In this document: positions 23,198-34,600 of the stretch, piece by piece | How the letters are laid out: each line of letters starts with the position of its first letter | Position numbering within the stretch: the stretch's first letter is position 1 | Source: Straminergon stramineum | Lineage: Eukaryota > Streptophyta > Bryopsida > Hypnales > Calliergonaceae | Direction of reading: 5' to 3' | Length of the DNA: 64,000 nucleotides | NCBI GenBank assembly: GCA_963920665.1 | Contig: OY987267.1 | Location: 21,576,001-21,640,000, forward strand | Notes under the pieces: generated by a model | Told to the model about the DNA's origin: nothing | Database searches by the model: none | Seen by the model: only the letters and a program-made list of their open reading frames with translations | Position numbers and translations under genes: made by a program

Positions 23198-24231
23198 CCA
23201 CTCAGGCTCCATTTTCTTGTTTCCCCATGGCCGACTCCCCCAAGGAAGGACTGAAAGGTAGCAATCATCGTCTGGTTGCCTCATAGGGAGTACTCCATCC
23301 AGTTTGATACTGTAACTTATTATTATTATTCCATTGTTTGGCCTGGCAGCAGCCTCCTTCCTTTTATGCAACTGAACTGCCTTTCTTTTTTTGGAAACAC
23401 ATGGACCATTTTTATTGCTATGCAACTGCCTTGAGTGCCTTCAGTTCTTCATCATCCCCACCTTCAGTTTGGTTTCCAAAACAGTACGAGTTAATTAATG
23501 ATATTGATTACTCAATTTTTCAAGTTCTTCAATAATTTATTTTTTCTTATCATACCATTTTTGGCAGTGCCAGAACGGTCAGCCAGAGAGTGTACTGTGC
23601 AGGTACTAAATTTAGAAATATAAGACAATACAATACAATACAATAGCTTATTATTAAATGCAGGGTCTGCTTCAATCCTGGAGGCGGCAGAGAGTCGGCC
23701 AGAAGCGAGGGGTCTCCTGGTTGTACCTTAACTTATTATTATTAAGCTTTTACCCTCCAATCCTCCATCCCCCACTGCATGCATTCATTGCAAGTTGAAA
23801 AAAACTATCTGGAAAACCCAGGAATGCTACGTGGCCAGGGGGGCTCCTCACACTGTGGTTGAGTTGAGACCCCTGTTGATTTCGGGAGTCTTTTTTTTGG
23901 TTTTGGTTTTTGTTCTTTTTAAACAAATGGAAAGGAAGAATAAACTATGTTACACCCCTGGGAGTGATGATTTTGAGTGTTTTTTCTTGGCTTTTTTATG
24001 AGGACACAGCCCTGTGGATGATTCCAAGGTGCAAGGACGGTAAAGTGGTCATTGGAAGTCTGAGTGTGGCCTGCCGTGTGTCTGTCTTCCCCTAGCCCAC
24101 TCAAGGCTAACAAAATTAATGTAAAAAAAGGATCCCTACTTGGTTGGTGGTTGCTGAGGGATGCTTTACACCTAGACACCGGGCCAATTTCCCTTAAGGC
24201 CAATCGCACAAAACTTCAGCTCCTTTTAGGC
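23198..24231. other. Unassigned sequence with microsatellites
   Basis: Short tandem tracts occur at about 23318-23332 (tta units) and 23623-23645 (acaat units). ORFs up to 96 codons on either strand are unrecognised. The T-run plus aaacaaatgg-like phrase seen elsewhere appears near 23390 and 23920. Confidence 0.4.
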
Positions 24232-24460
24232 TTAACCTTGGAAGGACGCCAGATATATTGAGTGTCCCATGAATGATAGAGAATCCTCCCATGCAAGACA
24301 GAAGTGTAGTTGTTCATCTTTGGAATTTTATATGAGAAGGACAAGTGTTGTAGAGTAATTTGATCTCCAATGAATGTTGTTGAGTCTCTCTATGTTGACG
24401 AATCACATGGTACTAGAAAAGTTGATTTCTACAGTGATGAACCCGTCCCTCTAGAGTTAA
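24232..24460. mobile_element. Short TTAA-flanked element (229 bp)
   Basis: The left end TTAACCTTGGAAGGACG and the right end (complement TTAACTCTAGAGGGACG) match at 9 of 13 positions beyond TTAA. The right end resembles the sequence just before 41605. Its length is close to that of the element at 31519-31749. Confidence 0.5.
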
Positions 24461-24604
24461 GGTCATCTTCAACTACTATTCATTAGAATAAGATTATAAT
24501 AGGAGGACAATCCTCACACTTGTAGAAGGCTTGAGGCCAAAAAGCCTGGTCGATTCAAGAAAACCTAGAAAATTACAACCCTTATCTCTCTTTCTTTTTT
24601 CAAG

Positions 24605-24830
24605 GCCACTTTACACCTAGAGGCCAATTATACAAAATCCAAATGGATCTAATTTGTTAAAAATAAAATATTTTCTAAATGAAATTTGACATTGGTCCCA
24701 AGGCAGTAAATAATTGGCCTCCAATTCTTAGTGCACACAATTCATTATGCTTAGGTCATGCTAGATCATGTCTTTTTTGAATAAAAAATTCATTCTACCA
24801 AATTGCCTGTGCCTTTAGGTGTAAAGGAAT
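24605..24830. repeat. Possible MITE with TTTACACCTAGAGGC arms
   Basis: The motif at about 24608-24626 returns inverted at about 24809-24828. Related phrases occur near 24166 and 31258. Boundaries and target duplication are unclear. Confidence 0.35.
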
Positions 24831-25499
24831 TTGGATTGATTTCATTTTTTTGTCCAATTACATTTGAGGATTTGGGACCTTTTACACAACAAATTAGCTC
24901 AACCTTTGGGTGTAAACTGTCCCTGCCCTATGTTCTTCAACTCTCCTACTATGTTTTTTTACCTCTTTCAAATAATTTTGGGCCTCCGATTCAAGATTTG
25001 AATTCAAAATTTCAAAATTTTACAATGGGTGGAAAATACAAAACTAAAGTGTTTTTCCAAGGTATAAAAATGCAGACTTTGAATGACCACTTTAACATCC
25101 TACAATTCTAATGAGGAACATGTATAACATTGTTTATCAATGAAGCAAAGAGACCTTTTGCATCTAGCCCCCCACAATGAATAAAATTGTCTTATATGGC
25201 TATTTATCCAACCTAAATCCTTTAATTAATTGAAAGTTCCTCCCAAGTATTTATAGATGCATAATGCCTTCTTAGCTTAGAGATGACCATTGCCTAGATA
25301 TAAAATGTTACGTGGAGCCTAAAAAGCATTGGTTTTTGTTGTTGCATTTACCAAGGTACAAATCAATAACCCTTACAGAACATTGGTCAAACTTCAATAG
25401 TTTTTAATATTAAAAAATATTTTTCATACCTTAATTCAAGTACAAAGAACATTGCCAATATTTTTTGATATGAGTAGCTAGCTTGAGCTTAGGTGTGGC
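24831..25499. other. Intergenic DNA, nothing recognised
   Basis: A 102-codon ORF at 24803-25111 (+) is low-complexity and hydrophobic and resembles nothing I know. Confidence 0.35.
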
Positions 25500-25559
25500 T
25501 AGTATAGTTTTCTTATCCCATGGTGGTTACACTAGGGTTGAAAGAAATTTGGCAAGTGT

Positions 25560-25740
25560 GATATAAAATTTGGGCCTTTTTCACATAGTAAAATAATTTT
25601 GAAGATTGAAAAAAAAACTCAAGGTTTATATTAGTCATCTATACCTTTCTTTAAAATCTTGAGTCATTTGGAGCCAAAACACAAAAATTATGGCCAAAAA
25701 ACAAATCATCACGCATGGTGTGATGTAAAATAGGACGTGC
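25560..25740 (-). repeat. Dispersed repeat, inverted relative to 43750-43965
   Basis: The block gagtcatttggagccaaaac appears in complement near 43833-43853, with flanking similarity on both sides. Function unknown. Confidence 0.5.
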
Positions 25741-25750
25741 AAGAGCGAGC

Positions 25751-26195
25751 ATGGGGGGCACAATGATGAATGAGGAGGTCACAAGAAACACTCTCAAACA
25801 TGAGGCAAAGCCCGGAGAGCTTTTAGTGAGGAAGAGGAGAGTGCATGTAGCAAAAACTGTGCTTATAAGTAGTGAGTCAAAATCCCATTCCAAGGAACCA
25901 ACAAGAAACCAATACTTTTCGGCATCATATTTTTGAACATTACAATAGCAAAAGGCTTGGTGCTAAAAGATCAAGTCGTTTCTTAACTAGAATCAAAGTG
26001 GAGATGATGTTGGAAAGTTCATCCCTTCTAGCAATTAAGAGGTTGAATAAAGAGGTTGAATAAGAGTAGCATAAGTGCAATTGACATTGTACTTCTTGTA
26101 AAGGAGTTGTACAAAATCAAATACCCAAAGAATTTGGACTTATCTTTTAAGCATTGTTGGATTCTAGTGAGAGATATTCCACATTAGATTGATCA
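25751..26195 (+). pseudogene. Decayed fragment resembling a plant SANT-like/NAM-associated transposon accessory protein
   Basis: In two frames the translation shows HHIFEHYNSKRLGAKRSSRF followed by an LTRIKVEMMLESS stretch, and later KELYKIKYPKNLDL then FKHCWILVRD. The order of an (E/H)HY..K..G.KRS..FL.RI block, then an A/KELY block, then F.HCW.IL is what I recall for NAM-associated C-terminal regions of proteins carried by some PIF/Harbinger-type plant transposons. Stops and a frame change break it. This is a weak, pattern-based assignment, and it could instead be an unrelated coding relic. Confidence 0.3.
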
Positions 26196-26199
26196 ATGG

Positions 26200-27444
26200 G
26201 GTAGCATAAAGCAAGTCAACTCTTCTATTGAATTTGTTAAATTTTATAGAAAGTGTTGTGTTGGGCATCCCATTTCATTTGAAGACATGCATATTAGTGT
26301 AAAAAAATAGCTATTGTAGGGCTTCTACCAACCCATGCTCAATCCGGTCCATAATGACCTCAATACCAACTTCTAACTTCTATTTCCATAATGAATTTAT
26401 TAACATTGATTTGTGGTGAACTCATAGGGAATTGATGATAGGTGTAAGTAATGCATAGATTATGTCCATTCCAGGCACATGTTATCTCATTTTGTGCAAT
26501 CAACTCCCTAAAGTTAGCAATTATTCCCTTCATTTACATTTTTCTATTTTCTTATGCAAACAACCTAAAATGGAACTTTTCCTAGATGTATGGGGTTAGA
26601 GTTTGGACTAAGATAGGGTAGTTTACATTACTAGCTCAAGGAAAATTGGAAGTAATAGACTTTAGTGAAACAATTTTTAGTAAATTTTTTCATAAAAGAA
26701 TGATGAATTTCATTCTGAATGCAAAAATATTCATAATTTTAGAACTAGTCTACATTTAGTTATGATTTGTCAAAGTGAAAGGCGGCAGGCTATTACTTGA
26801 GTTTAAAGTTGTGACAAGAATGACATGGCCAAGTTTAGTGCATGGATCATGGTGTGCCCCAAACAAGATTTGGTTGTATTTATACAATACATATATGAGT
26901 CCACAAATTGTTCCAAATACATCCAATTGATTTTTGCAAACATAGTTTGCAATATTTATAGCTTTTCTTCTATTTATGATTTAATTGTGTGTTACATTGG
27001 TCATTTACTTCTCATCCATTTGTAGTCCTCATGTAGTATATTTCTACTCCTTATTTGTTTGAATATGATATGGAGGCAAGTTACAAACTTTTCCATGTCA
27101 ATTTTTTAGTTTGAACTAAACCATACATGAACCTTTTGTGGAGGTCATTTAAAGAGTCTCATCATTTTCAGAACCTTTTCTTGTATTGCAACTTGAAACT
27201 ATACTAGATATAAGCACAAAATAGTTAAAAGTGTTCTCATGTGTAGGATGTAAAAACACACACACACACACACACAGATATTTGTATCTCATTTTAGCAA
27301 ATTTTCGTTCAAAATATAAACCATTCCCTTCAAACTCATACTTTTATTGGTGCAATTGTCTAATTGTACTACTAATTTCAAGTAGTTTTTGTTCATGCAC
27401 CCAAACAACCTCTCCAAAGGCTTGAATATGTACCCTATGTGAGT
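26200..27444. other. Intergenic DNA with a CA microsatellite
   Basis: A run of about eleven CA units lies at 27255-27277. The rest is AT-rich without a recognised gene. Confidence 0.45.
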
Positions 27445-28560
27445 GTTTTATCTCCACCTTTGAGATAAACTGAACCTAATTAGGTTCTTTTTATTTTTGA
27501 TGTTGATTTTCTTAAGGGTGCATAAACTTGAAACAAAGAAATCTCCAAAAATTAGAAGTTTGGGCCAATGTGGGCCAAAACTCTGGTCCTCAAAAGAAAA
27601 GATAATTAAATTAAGATTTAAAATATCTGAAGTTGTAGAACATCTCATTCTCTTTTCAAAATGCAAAAATACATTCTAATTGGACCTTCCTACTAGAAGT
27701 TACCCATGGATGAATTTTTTCTACTAAACTTCCCCATAAAACTTCATCCATCAATTTCTACTAATCTATCAATGAGAATTCACTTTTAATTTCAGGTTTG
27801 AGTTTAGTGTTACTTCTAGTTTCTCATTTTTAAGAATTTTACTCAAATTGACCAAATACTTATGACTTTCATCCAATTATAAACTAAACTAAAATCAAAC
27901 TTCATCCAAGTGTATTTCCTTCAATATTAATCTAATTTCTAAGTGTAAATTAGTTATAAATTCTCCTAAATATTTCCTAAATATTTTTATTTTCAACTTA
28001 TTTATTAGTTGTCTTCAAAAGATTCTAAATGACTATCTATTCAATACTTACTATTCTAGACTTTTGTTCTATACTTATTATTTTAAAAATTTTAGTATTT
28101 TTAACTTTTAAATTTTAAAATTAACTCTCCCAAAAGCTAAAACACTTAAAGATCAAACTTTCCTATTGAAAGTTACAGGTAGATGAAGTTTGACTGGTAA
28201 TCGGTATCCTAAAACTTCATCCACTAATCTCTATTGATTTAAACTATCAAATTGACTTTTACTTTAAATTTTGACTTTTGAATTGAATTTAGATTTCAAT
28301 ATTCCATTTTAACTTTACTTGGATTATTTTATTACTTTTTCATCCACTCTTACTACTAAACTTTATCCAAATATAATTTCTTTCATTTTTTTGCTTTTTA
28401 GAGTATAATATGTTTTTGAAAACCTTTAGAAATTAAGTATTCTAATATGAAATCAAGGTTGGTCTCTAAGAACTTCTTAAGTTTTGACTTAAATGTTTAA
28501 TTCCTAATTCTATTTTCTATTTTCACAGAAAGAATAAAATTCAAATGATCAAAGTTTAGG
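27445..28560 (+). repeat. Long dispersed repeat, copy 1 (about 1.1 kb)
   Basis: It is related to 53590-54770. Both begin with a ccacctttg...gaac...ggttctt block and carry repeated ggatgaagtttgac / aaacttcatcca motifs that can pair with each other (near 27710, 28177 and 54395). Both lack ORFs. It may be a solo LTR or the non-coding part of a retroelement, but no LTR termini could be fixed. Confidence 0.5.
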
Positions 28561-28747
28561 CACATATATCTAATGTTGTAGATACTATAGTGTCATTTTC
28601 TTGCACCATGATTGTAATTGTAATTGTCTTGTAATATCCATCTCCCTCCATCATTGTTGATTGTGTTATATTTTTGCTCAAGGGAGGCAACCCATTCTTG
28701 ATCACTCCCCCATTATGGTAGCGTAAGGTGTAGTAATTTCAATCAAG

Positions 28748-29046
28748 AGGTGATTAATGTGATTAATGGTGGCACACTTCGCAAGATAGTTGTGGTGCAT
28801 TATGATTGGCTACAACACTCACAATATTGCAACCAACCCTTAGTTAGAAATAGGAAGGTATGTATGACTAATATGGGGTGGAACATAATCTTCAACTAAA
28901 AATTCATAGTAATTTTTTTTTGAGAAATAAAAATCTGAAAATTATGGAAATCTTATAAACTCTATTTTCACACATGGGGAAAATTCCCATTGTTAAAAAC
29001 TCCCTTGCAGATACATGTATTTGCTTAAGTGGTTAGAAATGGGTTG
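28748..29046 (+). repeat. Dispersed direct repeat, copy 2
   Basis: Copy of 21598-21915, same orientation. Confidence 0.6.
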
Positions 29047-29564
29047 CTTCCCCTACCACTTAATTAAAAAGGTTGCAAAAGGAATTTGAATTTCTAAACT
29101 ACTCTTGTGTATTCTTCCTCACCTACTATTCTCTCTCTACTTTCTCTATTATTCTATTTGAATTTATGTTATGATTTTGCACTAAATTCTAAATATTCTA
29201 AATTTTCCTTGATGCTCTTGTTGACTTCTACTAAAACTAATGACTTCTTATAAATACTAAGAATCAAAATCATGCCAAGACCTAGGTTTAATAAACTCTC
29301 CCAAGCATCTAATTGAACTCCTAGTATCTAAGATAGTCAACTATAGTTGTTGGAATCAAAATAACTTAAAAAACTACGTCCCATCACACTTTAATTATGG
29401 AGTCAAATTAGTCTATTAACCTCACTTAATGGTTAACTCCACATAGTCATCTCCTTCTCTTCTACAAACTTAGATCCCAACTATCATCCTCATTCTATTC
29501 TTCTTCTCTTACTTTGATTATGCGTGTTGTTGCACAATTCCTCCATTGTTTACTTGATCTCTAT
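29047..29564. other. Intergenic DNA, nothing recognised
   Basis: No supported feature. Confidence 0.35.
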
Positions 29565-29630
29565 CACTAGTAGAAAACAACATTTCCGTCAACAAAATTT
29601 AGTTGACGGAAATGTTGTTTTCTATTAGTG
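29565..29630. repeat. Short near-perfect hairpin with CACTA ends (66 bp)
   Basis: Arms of 29 bp with one mismatch (29565-29593 and 29602-29630) surround an 8-bp loop. The ends read CACTAGTAGAAAAC and the complement of CACTAATAGAAAAC, like termini of plant CACTA transposons. It could be a minimal CACTA foldback. A transcript would form a stable hairpin. Confidence 0.75.
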
Positions 29631-29756
29631 CTACCTATTCAATTGAGAGTTTGAAGTTGTAATTTAAGATACTCAAAGTTGATTTTTTCATAATCCCAAT
29701 GTGATTTCAAACCCCTAGCATGGGTTCAAAACAACTGGTATGAAATTAGTAACAAA

Positions 29757-29969
29757 CACTATGAGAAACCCATGTTTTATATGACGTGCCTCAATTTTTG
29801 TGACGGATTTTTTTGGATGTTCAATGCAACAAACCTATGTTTTTATGTCAAAAAAACTTTACTTTGGCATTTTTTTGACATAGAACATGGGTTTGTTGCA
29901 TAGGACACCCAAAAAAATTTGTCACAAAAAATTGAAGCACGTCACATGAAACATAGGTTTCTTATAGTG
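29757..29969. repeat. Foldback element with CACTATAAGAAA ends (213 bp)
   Basis: Left CACTATGAGAAACCCATG and right (complement) CACTATAAGAAACCTATG begin arms of about 100 bp, with 28 of the first 33 positions paired. It is of the same end class as 13942-14270. No coding capacity. Confidence 0.75.
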
Positions 29970-31518
29970 ATAAAGTCCAAATATTGAAATAAAAAATGCC
30001 AACTACATTCCATATGGATACATATGTGCAAATATGGATGTACGAATACAAGTACATTGGATATTAATATGATCCCTAAATTTTGGAGCTTCAAAACTCA
30101 TAATCATAGCCATTATATCTTTTAGGCATGCTTGAAAAAATTAGTCATTTAAAAAAATGCCTGTACAATATGTAAATCATGACTAAACTTGCTCTCACTA
30201 ACCCCTCAAAAACACTACATCTTGAGAATGTGCTTAGACAAGCAATTGACATTTAGACTAAACAATAAAGTTTGGCAAACATCTTATTATTATTTACTTC
30301 TCTTTTTGTTGTTTTGAATAAACTAATCATTTATTTTTTAAGTATTTAGAGAACTTTGGTGGGGATTGGAGATAGAACCATCCAAGGGGTCCACCCTAAC
30401 ACGCTAATACTCTCATTGATATATATTAAATTACTTGTTTTTTAACCATTTAGCCTCTAAGAGTCTATAGTCAAAAAAGAATGTAGATTTGGATTTTTTT
30501 AGGCATAATAAATTATGGCATGAGAAGAATCTAGGTCTACATTTTTGCAAACTTTTCTTTTCTTCCCATTCCTACTTGAATTGATTCAAATCTTGCACAA
30601 TATCATGAAGTATCAAGTGACCATACTACTTCTAGTCACATTTTTAAAGAGTAGACAAAATAATACCTTTTCAGCATATTCAGATGTTGTTTATCCCTTT
30701 CATATAACTCCCCTAATAAATTTTTGAAGGCATTCATAATACACCTACTAGATGCCAAATCTATTAGAAATTAAGGACAAAGAAATCCATATTTTGCCTC
30801 GAAAGTTCCAAATTTACATGTATGTCCTACCAAGGACTCTTACAAGTTTAAATAGCAATATCTAAAATTTCTTTGAATAAACATTTGAGCATGGTTCCTA
30901 TTATCAAATAACCTAAACTTTTGTTGATGTCTTGTTGGGAGTCTAATAGAAAATTCATTTTTTTCACATACATTTTTCAGATAATGAATGAACAATAAAT
31001 TTCAAAGTGTTGGAAATAGATGAGCCCCAAATTAAGCCTAAACTTTTATGAAGAAAGCTTGTTATATTTTAGGGGGAAAATTGTAAGGATAGGTTATAGA
31101 AATTTGTCACAATTAAAAGATTCTACCTTAAGTTAGCATGATATCATTCAATAATGGTAGTAGGGTATCATTGTGTTTTTAATGCATGAAAATAATCTAC
31201 TTGGTAACATAGAGAAAAATGCTTTGTAATATTTTTTTATTCAATTTAGGGCATCTTTACACTAGAGACCAAAAGTCATGGAAAACAACTTTTCAACCTA
31301 TGAGAGCTTCAAAGTTAAGTTGAGAAGCTCAAGGAATGTTATCTAGTACTCAAAACTCTAAAGCCAAAGTAGTTAATGATATGGACAACACTTTTCTCCT
31401 TTGTGGCAAAAAAAACACAATTTTGAGTCTTTTGGAATTGTAATGAAGCCCATGTAGAGAATTGTTCTTGACTGCCATTTTAGAGGATCCTTGGGCAAAA
31501 AGGTTTATAGTCAATCAT
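29970..31518. other. Intergenic DNA, nothing recognised
   Basis: AT-rich, with short ORFs only (up to 60 codons) and none recognisable. Confidence 0.4.
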
Positions 31519-31749
31519 TTAACCCTAGAAGGGCCTAAAAGCCCTTTGCAACCATATAGTACATTATGTATTTGGTGGTATTTGATTAGGGAAACATTGA
31601 CCAAACACTTTTGAATAAAAAGAAAATTGATGATTATGATAGTATATAAATAAAAATGTATCATAACTCATCTATTAAACCACAATTGAAGAATTATAAA
31701 GCTAAATACAGGTTGTATAGAGGGACCCCAAGGGCCTTTCAAGGGTTAA
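31519..31749. mobile_element. Short TTAA-flanked element with piggyBac-like ends (231 bp)
   Basis: The left end is TTAACCCTAGAAGGGCC and the right end in complement TTAACCCTTGAAAGGCCC. TTAA plus CCCTAGAA is very close to the terminus of the founding insect piggyBac element. No coding capacity. Confidence 0.7.
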
Positions 31750-34230
31750 AAATAATTCATAGTACAAGCTTCTTAATTTGAAAAATGTATTAAAACTATA
31801 GGTTGGACACTTTGATGCCTTCTTAATTTATACTACCTCTAAAGGACAACCCTTCATAGATAAGCCTTTGAAAGGTTTTATCCATAATTTCTTGAACTGT
31901 GGTGTAAACTATAAAGAGACCTTTAAATTGCTAAGTCACCCCTTCAAACTTTGTACAAACCAAAATAGTTTTGGACAATTGTGGGCACCTACAATGAATT
32001 ATCAAATATTTTTCTCTCAATTTTATTTTGAGATTAACAAAACAATCAAAATTCTAGGGAATTTAACTTTTTACAAACATTGAACAATTGAAAAATACAC
32101 TATGTGATTTTTTTGTTTTGGGTCCAAACTTGGGTGAGGAAGTTGATCATTTTGCTTTAAAAATTTGCATTCCTCTTCCTAACTAGTAAATACAAACTTT
32201 ATCCAAATTTGAAGTCCCTAAATCTTGCATGCAACAGAAATTTCACTTGTAAGGTTCAAAAGCCTTGTGAAGCTACACATTAGAAAAAGAATGGGCCTAG
32301 AGAAGACCCCTTCCATTCAAAAACTATAAACAATAGGTTATTTAATAAAAAATTATCTTTTTTTGCAAAAATAAAATAAATTCCAACTTGAACAACTGTT
32401 GTCTAGATTGGATTGTGATTTTTTTTAAGTTTTGAATTTTTTTAATTCAACAATTGTTTTCCATATTGGTACATTTTTAAAGCCCACTCAATGTCTCATT
32501 CTTCTTCTATTGTTGTTGAAAGACCAATCTATCTTGAAAATACCTTTTGCTTGACTTTGCAAGCTATATTCTTACATATACTTTGACCCTCAAACACTCA
32601 ATTTTTTATTATGTAATCCTAGTATCAGTTAATAATGCTATGCAACACTTGAAAATTCTAAAATATGTATAAAAATTGATTTAGAATCCTTTTCCTAATT
32701 TAAATTTTTGAAAATTATGAAATTACTTACCAATTTTTGACACATAAATCTTCATGTATTAAGTTACAAAAGGCATGGTTTATTTGACTTGTAAGCATCA
32801 ACAGAGACCTAATTCCTAAAGCTCTTTACAAATTGAAACAAATTTTGAGAAATTTGGTCATCTAAAATGAAGTATTAGATTTTTTATTTTTGTCTATGCT
32901 AGAGAAAAACAACAAACTTCCAAATAATCTAATTTTTAGGAAGCTCCAACGGTTTAGATAAAGGTTATACAATTTTTATGTTTAAGGCCCCTACACAACA
33001 TCACTTTGCTTTGAAATTTTGCATATTTCATTTTATAACTTGAAGCTCTAAACAAATGTGAAGTCTCAAACCAAATGTGAATTATGGGGCTCAAAAGTCT
33101 AATGAAGCAATATTGTCCAAAGCTCATTTAAGCTTGAAAAGAACATTTTACTTCATTTTGGAGGTTTTGTTCACACAAACATTTTCCTTGCCCCCCCCCC
33201 TCCCCCCCCCAATTACATGTGACCCTAATACTAGTCAAGAATAAGGTCCTACAATTACAAATTAAAAAAAATAAAATCCATTATTTGCCTTTTAAAAAAT
33301 TATATTGATTTTAGGCATTTTTCGTTAGTATTTGCCATTTTTTCACACATGGATGTTTTAGGAATTTAACATCCCCAAGAGGTGAACCACATGCCTCCAA
33401 ATTGGATGCTTTGAATATCATAGACGGCAATTGAAATGACATGAGTGTTTCAATTTGTGCCCCTACGTGAAGGTCAGATTTGGCATAGAGGTGCCAAAAT
33501 TTCCACGCTAGATTTTGACAAGTTCTCATCATCTTGCACTAATCACTAGATGTCATGTGGCATTTTTTAAATATACAAAAGTTACATACTTTATGTAGAA
33601 TTTGACCTTCATGTAGGGTATGGTGTCATACTTGCATCAAGTCAATTTTCTTTTATGTGAGTCAAAATAAAATAAAATGACAAAAGTATCATTTTATTTA
33701 ATTATAGTTAATGAAGATTGGTCCCAAACTAGTAGGAATTTGACCAGGTGCAAATTAGAAAGAAACATGCATTGGTATCTATGATTTGCCAAGACCACTG
33801 TAATTTTTTTGTCATTTTGCTAGCTTTTGAGGTGGTTTACTTTCTTTGTCCACTATCTAAATTTGAATTTTCTTGTACCAATTCAATGAACTTTTGGGAG
33901 CATTTCCAATGATAGAAATTTCAAGCTCAAATTACAAAGTAGTAAAAATATACTTGGCAAGGCAATTCTTGAGCAAGGTTTAGAGAGGAACACCCATTAG
34001 TTCATTATTAGCCAGTGGAATTGGGAAAGAATCTGATTGCAATTTGAAAACATTGGAAAAAACACAATTAAAAAATGTGTAATTCTTTTGGTGAGTTAAA
34101 AAAAATAGAGAAAGGACCCCCCTTGGTACTTGAAAACCTAATTCAAATGGCATGGTTGCGGTTTTGATACGTGGCGGTGACAAATTGTTTATCAAACAGA
34201 AAAGCCTCGCAGTGTGTTTTTAACATGCTT
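31750..34230. other. Intergenic DNA with a poly-C tract
   Basis: A C10-T-C9 tract lies at 33191-33210. A short inverted pair (cctacgtgaaggtcaga near 33471 and tttgaccttcatgtaggg near 33601) is present. A 73-codon minus-strand ORF at 33311-33532 is unrecognised. Confidence 0.4.
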
Positions 34231-34239
34231 GTGGAAAAA

Positions 34240-34600
34240 AAAACCTGGTTCAATATGGGGATTAACGGAAACTAGCCATAGCTGAAAAAATCTATTTCTA
34301 GTAAAAACAAATAGAAAAAATAACCAGACTTCATGCTTGAAAAACTGGTTCAATTTGGGAACTGAAGGAAATTAGCCGGTTAAACTCAAGAAGTTTCCCG
34401 AACGCTGTTGTGGCGGGTGTGTTGTAAGTTACTTGTGTCTCTCCTGCCAGGCCACCTGTGGCTGGCAGGCTTTGTAATATATTCTATTGCAATGAAACTC
34501 CGTTTCATTTGTGACAACCCACCCACCCCACAAAAACAACAACAACTAGCCGGTAAAACTCTAAAAATTTCGCGAACGCTGTTCCGGATCGAGTGCATTC
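34240..34600 (+). repeat. Two pairs of short direct repeats
   Basis: A ctggttcaat...ggaaa(c/t)tagcc phrase occurs near 34244 and 34345. An agccggt(t)aaactc...cgaacgctgtt phrase occurs near 34374 and 34548. They mark the switch from AT-rich DNA to the more balanced block that follows. Nature unknown. Confidence 0.45.

Noticed and set aside
27255..27277. CA microsatellite as a regulatory site
   Set aside because: It is a plain dinucleotide repeat with no gene nearby.
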